In this document: positions 44,573 through 51,689 of the stretch, one piece after another | How the letters are laid out: each line of letters begins with the position of its first letter | Numbering within the stretch: position 1 is the stretch's first letter | Assembly (NCBI GenBank): GCA_040220135.1 | Contig: JAVJTT010000009.1 | Coordinates: forward strand, 124,001-188,000 | Direction: 5' to 3' | Length of the DNA stretch: 64,000 nt | Source: CAJXMH01 sp040220135 | GTDB taxonomy: Bacteria > Bacteroidota > Bacteroidia > Flavobacteriales_E > Vicingaceae | Program-made: the position numbers and the translations under genes | Notes under the pieces: model-generated | What the model was told of the DNA's origin: nothing | The model's database searches: none | The model's input: the letters and a program-made list of their open reading frames with translations, nothing else

Positions 44573-45598
44573 TCACTTCCCCTGAACCAAATTCACCAAA
44601 CGCCTCACATTCTCCTCCGGGGTTTTCGGCAAGATACCGTGTCCGAGGTTGAAAATGAAACCCGCTTTGTCTGGCATAGAGTCTAGAGTTGCTTTTGCTC
44701 TTTTTTCGATCAACTCAAAATCTGCGAAAAGCAAGGTAGGATCTAAGTTTCCTTGAACCGCCACTTCGTAGTTCATGTCTTTCCAAGCTGCGGCCATGTC
44801 CGTTTTCCAGTCAATGCCGATCACATCAGCGCCGGTCGCTTTCATGTCTTGCAATAAGTGAGAAGAATTAGTTCCAAATAGTACTACTGGAACGTCCGTT
44901 CTACTTTTGATCTCTTGCACCATTTTCTGCATGTGCGGGAAAACGTATTCCTGGTAATCTTCACGACTTAAAATCCCCACCCAACTATCGAAGATCTGTA
45001 CTGCCATGGCTCCACTCTCCACTTGATAAAGCAGGTAATTGGCCATGTTGCTCGCCAACTTATCCATCAGTTTGTGCCAGGCTTTGGTTTCTTGATACAT
45101 GAACGACTTCATCTGGATGTAACTCTTGGAAGGTCCGCCTTCAAGCATGTAAGAAGCTAAAGTAAAAGGCGCTCCTACAAAACCGAGACAAGGCACATTC
45201 AATTCTCTTTTCAGAATACCCAAAGACTCTCCGGTGTACTGTAAGTCTTTACCGAAGTCTAATTCCTTGAGTTTGTCTACATCTGCTTCGGTTTGGATAG
45301 GATTATGAATCACCGGACCCACTCCGGGCTTGTATTCAAAGTCAATCCCCATGGGCTCCAAAGGAATCATAATATCGGAAAAGACAATGGCGGCATCAAA
45401 GCCAAATTGTTGAATGGGCAATAAAGTCACCTCAGCACAAACCTCGGGAATCTTACAAATTTCCACCAAGCTATGCTTCTTTCGAATGGCTCGGTATTGC
45501 TCTTGGTATCTTCCTGCCTGACGCATAAACCAGACTGGTGGACGGTCGGTTACTTCTTGACGGCATGCTTTTAAAAATCGATCGTTGAATTGGGTCAT
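44573..45598 (-). CDS. hemE: Uroporphyrinogen decarboxylase
   Basis: Converts uroporphyrinogen III to coproporphyrinogen III by four decarboxylations. The 341-residue protein has the N-terminal signature PPVWFMRQAGRY, catalytic Asp in FSDIMIP, GFVGAPFTLASYM, and the C-terminal FNLGHGILPKTPEENV. It is last in the hem cluster on this strand. It is separated from hemL by 144 bp that carry a palindromic repeat, so it may be a separate transcript. The later genes of haem synthesis are not in the window. Confidence 0.96.
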   Translation of the reverse strand: MTQFNDRFLKACRQEVTDRPPVWFMRQAGRYQEQYRAIRKKHSLVEICKIPEVCAEVTLLPIQQFGFDAAIVFSDIMIPLEPMGIDFEYKPGVGPVIHNPIQTEADVDKLKELDFGKDLQYTGESLGILKRELNVPCLGFVGAPFTLASYMLEGGPSKSYIQMKSFMYQETKAWHKLMDKLASNMANYLLYQVESGAMAVQIFDSWVGILSREDYQEYVFPHMQKMVQEIKSRTDVPVVLFGTNSSHLLQDMKATGADVIGIDWKTDMAAAWKDMNYEVAVQGNLDPTLLFADFELIEKRAKATLDSMPDKAGFIFNLGHGILPKTPEENVRRLVNLVQGK

Positions 45599-45614
45599 TC
45601 TATTAATTTATTAT

Positions 45615-45739
45615 TCATTTGTCACATTGAGCGCATTTGTCACATTGAGCGCCCGCCTGCCGTTCGGGCAGGGAGTCGAAATGTGACAAATGATTGATTA
45701 GCTTGTCAGTTCGAGCGGAGTCGAGAACAGACAAGCTTA
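45615..45739. repeat. Palindromic intergenic repeat between hemL and hemE
   Basis: A perfect 14-bp inverted repeat (45615-45628 with 45680-45693) encloses a GC-rich hairpin (CCTGCC/GGCAGG near 45655-45672) and two CACATTGAGCG copies. A second hairpin, AGCTTGTC (45700-45707) with GACAAGCT (45730-45737), encloses GTTCGAGCGGAGTCGAGAAC, a sequence type widespread in Bacteroidota intergenic DNA. It may act as terminator or mRNA-processing structure. Confidence 0.75.
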
Positions 45740-45742
45740 ATT

Positions 45743-47026
45743 TTATTTTATCGCCTGAAAGGCTTTTTCTATTCGTTCTTCAATTAAATCAACTTCTTTA
45801 TCTGTCAACACAATGGGTAAAAACCAACTCTCAAATTGTGAAGGCGGCAAGTACAAGCCATTTTCGGCAGCGGCCCAAAAGAACTTCGCGAAAAGTTGCG
45901 TATCGGAGCTTTGAGCCGTCTCAAAATCAACTACTTTTTTATGAGTAAAAAATGGGTTCACCATTAATCCAAATTGGTTGACGGTAATGGTAAAACCTGC
46001 TTTCTCAGCTGACTTTTCTAATACGGCTTTTATTCGCTTTCCTAGCTCGTCGGCTCTTTGGTAATCGTAATTCTTTAACTCTTTTAAAGTAGCTAAACCG
46101 CAAGCCATAGCAATGGGACTGCCGCTTAAGGTTCCGGCTTGATATACACCACCTAAGGGCGAAACCATGTCCATGATGGCTGATTTACCTCCGTAGGCTC
46201 CAACCGGCATTCCACCGCCAATCACTTTACCCATGCAGGTGATATCTGCCTCCACCCCAAAATAGTCTTGAGCGCCGCCAAATTTTTGTCTGAATCCGGT
46301 CATCACCTCATCAATCACCAAGGCAATGCCTTTTTCTTTGGTCAAGCTGCGTAGCTCTTGCATAAATTCTTTCTCCGGCACTACCACGCCCATATTTCCA
46401 GCTACGGGCTCTATAAACACTCCGGCAATCTCATCCGGAAATTCATCGATCAAAAGCTTTACACTCTCAATGTCGTTGAACTTTGCAATTAAAGTATCTC
46501 TCACCGCTGACTCAGGCACGCCTTTACTTCCGGGAATTCCCAAAGTAGCCAAACCAGATCCGGCTGCAACCAATAGGTTATCGGAATGACCGTGATAACA
46601 CCCGGCAAACTTGATGATCTTGTTCTTTCCGGTGTAGGCTCTTGCCAAACGGATGGAGGAAATCACCGCCTCTGTTCCTGAATTAACAAAGCGGACTTTA
46701 TCCAATTGGGGAAAAGCCTCTTTCACCATTTCAGCCATCTCAACTTCGGTTTCTGTAGTGGCACCGTAGGTGTAGCTTTTATCTATCGCTGCTTTTACTG
46801 CTTCGTTCACTTTTGGGTGCGCATGACCGAGAATCATCGGTCCGTATGAACCAACCAAATCAACGTATTCATTCCCGTCCACATCGTAAATGTGAATTCC
46901 TTCTCCTCTCTCAATAAAAAGGGGATTTCCTCCTACTGAGTTAAAGGCTCGTACTGGGGAATTCACTCCGCCAACCATTGATTTTTGCGCTCTTTCGTAT
47001 AAGGTTTTAGATCGTTCTAATTTCAT
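45743..47026 (-). CDS. hemL: Glutamate-1-semialdehyde 2,1-aminomutase
   Basis: PLP enzyme of 427 residues that makes 5-aminolevulinate from glutamate-1-semialdehyde, the second step of the C5 pathway. It starts LYERAQKSMVGGVNSPVRAF, with GPMILGHAHPKV, FVNSGTEAV, IDEVMTGFR and the PLP-binding Lys in CMGKVIGGGMPVGAYGG. The length is normal. Its partner HemA lies in the same cluster as a fusion with HemC. A decayed hemB tail lies 41 bp upstream of its start. Confidence 0.97.
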   Translation of the reverse strand: MKLERSKTLYERAQKSMVGGVNSPVRAFNSVGGNPLFIERGEGIHIYDVDGNEYVDLVGSYGPMILGHAHPKVNEAVKAAIDKSYTYGATTETEVEMAEMVKEAFPQLDKVRFVNSGTEAVISSIRLARAYTGKNKIIKFAGCYHGHSDNLLVAAGSGLATLGIPGSKGVPESAVRDTLIAKFNDIESVKLLIDEFPDEIAGVFIEPVAGNMGVVVPEKEFMQELRSLTKEKGIALVIDEVMTGFRQKFGGAQDYFGVEADITCMGKVIGGGMPVGAYGGKSAIMDMVSPLGGVYQAGTLSGSPIAMACGLATLKELKNYDYQRADELGKRIKAVLEKSAEKAGFTITVNQFGLMVNPFFTHKKVVDFETAQSSDTQLFAKFFWAAAENGLYLPPSQFESWFLPIVLTDKEVDLIEERIEKAFQAIK

Positions 47027-47067
47027 GCGGTAAAGATAAGCGTGGAAAGCTGAATTAAGAAGCAGGA

Positions 47068-47154
47068 TTACAAGAGTTTTGCCGCCTCTTTCGCATGATA
47101 GCTTAAATTAATATCGGCTCCGGCCCTTTTCATGGAAATGAGTTTCACTAGCAC
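47068..47154 (-). pseudogene. Decayed duplicate of the hemB 3' end
   Basis: On the minus strand this segment reads in frame as LVKLISMKRAGADINLSY, then HAKEAAKLL and a TAA stop. It closely matches the last ~28 codons of hemB (LEKLISMKRAGADIILSY then HAKEAARLI). At DNA level ~74 bp align with 47487-47563 with roughly ten differences. There is no start or catalytic domain, so it cannot encode an enzyme. It marks a past tandem duplication or recombination between hemB and hemL. Confidence 0.85.
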
Positions 47155-47473
47155 TTAAACGAATAGATAGAGTTTCTAAATTTTTATGGAATAGTTGTCT
47201 GCGCTGAATAAAAAACAGCTTATTGAGAATGGCACTTAAATAAAAAGTTAAATAGTCAAAATCAATCCTAAGTGAGACCGAGAATTGGAGTTTTATCAGC
47301 TCGAGTGTTTTTCTTGTCCATCTCGATACTATCGCATTGTCAGTTCGAGTGTCCTGATTTTATCAGGATGCCCGCCCGGCTGGACTCCGTTCGGACGGGT
47401 ATCGAGAACAATAATGCGATCACTCGATGTGACAAGAAAAATGTATCGAGAGCGACAAAAACAACTCATTCAA
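47155..47473. repeat. Gene-free stretch with a long nested palindrome
   Basis: 47155-47300 shows nothing recognisable. Then TTTTTCTTGTC (47308-47318) pairs exactly with 47431-47441, an inner ATCGCATT (47331-47338) pairs with 47413-47420, and CCTGATTTTATCAGG and CCCGCCC...GGACGGG form further hairpins inside. The core TTGTCAGTTCGAG...TATCGAGAACAA belongs to the same repeat type as the one at 45700-45737. It is probably a mobile or structural intergenic repeat. Confidence 0.7.
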
Positions 47474-48430
47474 CTAAATCAAGCGCGCCGCCTCTTTCGC
47501 ATGATAGCTTAAGATAATATCGGCTCCGGCACGTTTCATGGAAATCAATTTTTCTAGCATCACCTTCTCTCCATCAATCCATCCTTTGGCTGCGGCTGCC
47601 TTGATCATGGCGTACTCTCCGCTTACGTTGTATGCCGCCAAAGGCAAATCGTGTAATTCTTTTAATTCTCTTAGAATATCTAAGTAAGAAAGGGCCGGTT
47701 TCACCATCAAAATATCTGCTCCTTCCTCCACATCTAAGGCAGCTTCTTTCAAGGCTTCAATACGGTTGGCCGGATCCATTTGGTAAGTTCTTCGGTCGCC
47801 AAAACTTGGGGTAGAATCAGCGGCATCGCGGAAAGGACCGTAAAAGGCCGAAGCATATTTTACCGCATACGACATGATGGGCATATTGGAATGTCCGTTC
47901 AAGTCTAAAGCATCTCGCATAGCAGCAATCATACCATCCATCATGCCGGAGGGGGCTAGCAAGTCGGCTCCGGCTTTCGCCATAGACAGACTTTGCTTTT
48001 CGAGCTTACTCAAAGTCAGATCATTGTCTACATCTTCGTTTACAATTACGCCACAGTGACCATGATCGGTGTATTCACAAAAGCATACGTCGGCGATTAC
48101 ATACAGACTTGGATATTGTTTTTTAATGTACCGAATGGCTTGTTGTACAATGGCTTCATCGTTCCACGACTCTGTGCCTTCAGCATCTTTCTTTTGAGGA
48201 ATCCCAAACAACATAATAGAAGGAATTCCTAAATCAACCACCTCCTGTAATTCTTGGTCAATCTGATCTAGAGAATAGCGAAAAATTCCCGGCATAGAAG
48301 CAATCTCCTTCTTGATGCCTTCCCCTTCTTCCACAAAAATGGGATATATAAAATCCTTCACCGAAAGGTTATTTTCCCTCACCATATCTCGAATGGCTTG
48401 GTTCTTTCGTAATCGTCTTGGTCTAAACAT
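47474..48430 (-). CDS. hemB: Delta-aminolevulinic acid dehydratase (porphobilinogen synthase)
   Basis: Condenses two 5-aminolevulinates to porphobilinogen. The 318-residue protein starts FRPRRLRKNQAIRDMVREN. It has a Cys-rich active-site zinc motif (DVCFCEYTDHGHCG, three Cys), GADLLAPSGMMDG, and the Schiff-base Lys in MVKPALSYLD. The Zn-type rather than Mg-type metal site is directly visible. Its start overlaps the hemD stop by 8 bp, so it is translationally coupled. A fossil copy of its 3' end lies downstream. Confidence 0.97.
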   Translation of the reverse strand: MFRPRRLRKNQAIRDMVRENNLSVKDFIYPIFVEEGEGIKKEIASMPGIFRYSLDQIDQELQEVVDLGIPSIMLFGIPQKKDAEGTESWNDEAIVQQAIRYIKKQYPSLYVIADVCFCEYTDHGHCGVIVNEDVDNDLTLSKLEKQSLSMAKAGADLLAPSGMMDGMIAAMRDALDLNGHSNMPIMSYAVKYASAFYGPFRDAADSTPSFGDRRTYQMDPANRIEALKEAALDVEEGADILMVKPALSYLDILRELKELHDLPLAAYNVSGEYAMIKAAAAKGWIDGEKVMLEKLISMKRAGADIILSYHAKEAARLI

Positions 48431-49190
48431 GATCTTCTAGTTTTTTAATGGCCTCTATCATTCCTTCAATGGTATGGGGTTCTGCTGTGGCTGCAACATC
48501 ATAGCCGAGTTTTCTTGCAAGCTTGGCGGTTGAGGGTCCAATACAGATCCATTTGGCTGAAGTTACTAAACTGAATTCTTGTATAAAATGATCAAATGCC
48601 TCTACGGTTGAGCCTGAAGTAAAGGTTAGGTAATCAGGTTGCTGATCAAAAACTGTTTCTACTTCCTCTTTTGAGTAAGGCACATTTTTGTTTTTGTAAA
48701 TTGCTATTGCATGCGGAATAGCCCCTCTTTTTAGAAAAACCTCTAAATATTCATCGGAAGCTTTCTCAGAACGGGGAATCAAAATGTGCTTTCCGCGAAT
48801 GTCTTCATCCATGTTTTCTGCCAACACCTCTGCGGTGAATTGTATGGGGACAAAGTTGGTGCGGTAACCTCGCTGTTCCAGCTGCAATTTCGTTTTCTCC
48901 CCCACCGTAGCAATCTTTAAATCGGGATAAAAGTAAAACTTCACCCCTTCCGCTTCTGCGGCATCAAAAAAGAAGTCAACCGCATTAGCAGATGTAAAAA
49001 CCAGCCATTGATATTTTTCTAAGTGTGAAAAGGCTTGTTTGAGTTTTGATAGGTCTTCTACCGGAGCAAATTCGATCAAGGGAAAAGAGATAGCTTCGCC
49101 ACCGGCTCGCTCAATCCCATCGGTCAAGCTTTTGGCTTGCTTTTCAGCGCGGGTTACAACAACCTTTTTAGCCTTCAGACTTTTCTTCAC
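48423..49190 (-). CDS. hemD: Uroporphyrinogen-III synthase
   Basis: Cyclises hydroxymethylbilane with D-ring inversion. The 255-residue protein has VVVTRAEKQAKSLTDGIERAGG at the N-terminus, FTSANAVDFFF in the first lobe, YLTFTSGSTVEAF in the second, and the CIGPSTAKLARKLGY stretch near the end. These are the standard HemD positions, in contrast to the altered copy at 31912. It overlaps hemAC upstream by 23 bp and hemB downstream by 8 bp, so the three form a tight operon. Confidence 0.94.
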   Translation of the reverse strand: MKKSLKAKKVVVTRAEKQAKSLTDGIERAGGEAISFPLIEFAPVEDLSKLKQAFSHLEKYQWLVFTSANAVDFFFDAAEAEGVKFYFYPDLKIATVGEKTKLQLEQRGYRTNFVPIQFTAEVLAENMDEDIRGKHILIPRSEKASDEYLEVFLKRGAIPHAIAIYKNKNVPYSKEEVETVFDQQPDYLTFTSGSTVEAFDHFIQEFSLVTSAKWICIGPSTAKLARKLGYDVAATAEPHTIEGMIEAIKKLEDHV

Positions 49191-51381
49191 TTTGTAATTC
49201 TCTACTTTCTTGGCGTACCTTTTGATTCAGGTCTTCCGCTAACTTTTGCGCCAGCTGATGTGCTAAACGCTTATGCCCTTGAATGCTATCCTGGGCAACT
49301 ACTTTTCCATCGGCTGAGGCATACATTCCGTGCAAGTTCAGTTCTTGATCATCTACTTTAGCATAAGCGGCAATCGGGTAATTGCATCCCCCACCTAGCG
49401 CCAATAAGAAAGTTCGTTCCGCGTCGGTCGCAATTTTGGTATTTTCATGACTTACCTTTTGCACCAAGGCAGTGGTTTCTTTGTCTCCATCCCGTACTTC
49501 TAGCGCTAAAGCCCCTTGGCAAACGGCCGGAATCATTTCTTCTTCGGTAAAAATATCGGTGGCTTTATCAAGCATGCCCAAACGCTTCAAACCAGCAGCG
49601 GCAAGCACAATGGCATCGTAATCACCACTATACATTTTTTTCATTCGCCCATCTAGGTTACCTTGAATGAATTTTACTTCCAAATCAGGTCTCAATTGTT
49701 TCAATTGAATTTCTCGACGTAAACTCCCGGTCCCTACAATTGCTCCCTGCTTCAATTCTGAAAATTTCTCTCCTTTTTTAGTGATGAGCACATCTCGAAC
49801 ATCTTCGCGTGAAGAAATAGCAGCGAGGCGCAAACCCGGCACTTGCTCAATGGGTAAATCTTTATAACTGTGCACCGCAATGTCCACTTTCCCATCCAAT
49901 AGGGCTCGTTGTATTGCGGTAGTAAAAGCACCCATTACGTCGATATTGCCATCATCGCCACTGGTGCGTATAATTTTCGTGATGTATTCATTCTGCGGTT
50001 CCTTTTCACGCAGCTTTTCAATCATAAAATGAGTCTGAGTAAGCGCCAACTTACTGCCACGGGTCCCGATAACAATGCGTTTCTTCGGAACAAAAATATC
50101 TACATCGTCCAAATCAAAAACTTTTTTTACGGTATTAATTGGGTTGTCGCGGTGATGCATGTTTTGGGCAAACTTATTCACCTCTTCCAAGGGCTTTTTA
50201 GACACTCGGCGAATCAATCGATGGGCAAATTTTTCTATTAAACGCTCTTGATCTTCCCTGAGCTCACCCAATTTGGGTTTGATCCATTTTAATTCATCTT
50301 CCTTTATCTCGAGCAAGCCCTTCCAATAGGCTTCAATTACTGGTGAAGCTCTACGGTGGTAAAACCATTCGGTAAACTTGCTGGTTTCCTCTTCAATGAT
50401 CTGTTTCACCATTGGGATTTCATCATAGCGCTTTTTAAGCCCTTCAAAAGTCATTTGCTTGATGTCGTCCAAGTCGTAGAGGTGAACGTTTTCAAATTCT
50501 TTTAAAACCGGATTGAAATTTCTCGGCAGGCCAAAATCGATCAAGAGTTTTGGTTTTTTGGCATTCATGGCAAATTGAGCCCGGGTACATTTGCTATTCT
50601 CTACTTCTTTCTCACTCAGCAAGTTTACTTCACCTTGGGTACCGCCAACAATAATATCGGCTTTGCCTAACACATGGTGTAATTTGGAAACGTGAACGGC
50701 TTCTCCGCCCCACTCTTCTGCCATTTCATTGGCGCGTTCTAGATTGTGACTGGCGATGTAAAGCTCTTTAATCGCTGAGCGATCTAAAACCGTATTCACC
50801 AAATTGGCCATGTTTCCGGTGCCCACAACTAAGAATGAACAGTCCTTTAAGTTATAGTCATGTCGTTTGATCAACTCAAAACCTACCGTAGCTAAAGAAG
50901 CGGAGTGTTTACCAATGTTGGTTTCTAATCTGGCTCTTTTACCGGTGTGAATAGCCTGACGAACAAGCTCATCTAAAATAGGACCAGTGGCTTTTTCCTT
51001 TCTCGCCATGGAAAGTGAATCTCTAATCTGACCCACGATTTGATGTTCTCCAATGGCTTGAGATTCCAATCCTGAAGCGGTAGAAAAAAGGTTGGCAATT
51101 GCTATGCGCGTATCGGGTAATACAGACAAATATTGGCTGTAATCGCCAAAGCGTTCCAAATACTCTTCTAAAGCCAAGTAATTATCCCCATAAGCGTAAA
51201 GCGAAAGTCGATTACAAGTAGAGACAATAAAAACCTCTTTGTAATGTGCCTTTAGTTTTTGTAGTGCCTCTCTTGTTTGCTCGTGGTTGAAGGCAAGTTG
51301 TTCTCGGATGGCTATGGGGGCAGTTCTATGACTTAATTCAATTCCTACAATTCTATCCATGCGCGAGCGTTTCGGCTTCAA
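49168..51381 (-). CDS. hemA-hemC: Fused glutamyl-tRNA reductase - hydroxymethylbilane synthase
   Basis: One uninterrupted 737-residue frame with two complete enzymes. Residues 1-~425 are HemA: IVGIELSHRTAPIAIRE, catalytic Cys C56 in STCNR, GEHQIVGQIR, NADPH site VVGTGNMA, and the dimerisation helices. Residues ~433-737 are HemC: IGTRGSKLALTQ, SYKDLP, GTGSLRR, and C666 in LGGGCNYPIAAYA, the dipyrromethane cofactor Cys. The fusion links the first committed C5 step with a step three reactions later. The ATG at 51381 and another at 51360 (MDRIVGIE) are both possible starts. It is the first gene of the hem operon and divergent from nrdJ. Confidence 0.95.
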   Translation of the reverse strand: MKPKRSRMDRIVGIELSHRTAPIAIREQLAFNHEQTREALQKLKAHYKEVFIVSTCNRLSLYAYGDNYLALEEYLERFGDYSQYLSVLPDTRIAIANLFSTASGLESQAIGEHQIVGQIRDSLSMARKEKATGPILDELVRQAIHTGKRARLETNIGKHSASLATVGFELIKRHDYNLKDCSFLVVGTGNMANLVNTVLDRSAIKELYIASHNLERANEMAEEWGGEAVHVSKLHHVLGKADIIVGGTQGEVNLLSEKEVENSKCTRAQFAMNAKKPKLLIDFGLPRNFNPVLKEFENVHLYDLDDIKQMTFEGLKKRYDEIPMVKQIIEEETSKFTEWFYHRRASPVIEAYWKGLLEIKEDELKWIKPKLGELREDQERLIEKFAHRLIRRVSKKPLEEVNKFAQNMHHRDNPINTVKKVFDLDDVDIFVPKKRIVIGTRGSKLALTQTHFMIEKLREKEPQNEYITKIIRTSGDDGNIDVMGAFTTAIQRALLDGKVDIAVHSYKDLPIEQVPGLRLAAISSREDVRDVLITKKGEKFSELKQGAIVGTGSLRREIQLKQLRPDLEVKFIQGNLDGRMKKMYSGDYDAIVLAAAGLKRLGMLDKATDIFTEEEMIPAVCQGALALEVRDGDKETTALVQKVSHENTKIATDAERTFLLALGGGCNYPIAAYAKVDDQELNLHGMYASADGKVVAQDSIQGHKRLAHQLAQKLAEDLNQKVRQESRELQSEEKSEG

Positions 51382-51689
51382 AATTAAGCATTCAAAGAAA
51401 GAAACAAACCGTCTCTGAAGACGTTTAAATTTTGTCGACCAGTTTATCGATTAACCTCTTGTTTACATAAAATTAATCGATGAATTAACAATGCCAAATT
51501 TCAAATTGTTGAAAAATAAAGTTGAAAAATGCACGAACATCGCATCATATCAGGAAGGAAAATTTATAAAGGTTTTGTTGATAAAAACGAAAGACAATCC
51601 ATTGAAGTAGGAAGTATGCATGACTACCTTGGTCACTGTTAAATTACTCTTAACCACCTCATTGTTTTATTAACGCCAATTGATTGAAA
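51382..51689. other. Intergenic region between hemAC and nrdJ with an inverted repeat
   Basis: This 308-bp region must hold promoters for both divergent genes. A perfect 9-bp inverted repeat, ATCGATTAA (51446-51454) and TTAATCGAT (51473-51481), is spaced by 18 nt, a possible operator. A 37-codon ORF (51529-51642, + strand, ending HDYLGHC) is present, but it has no recognisable features and I do not call it a gene. I see no cobalamin riboswitch B12-box and no paired NrdR boxes. Confidence 0.4.

Noticed and set aside
51529..51642. 37-codon ORF upstream of nrdJ
   Set aside because: No recognisable features, no neighbour coupling and too short to exclude chance in open AT-rich DNA.
51382..51689. 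Cobalamin riboswitch upstream of nrdJ
   Set aside because: No B12-box-like conserved core or extended paired structure could be found in the region.
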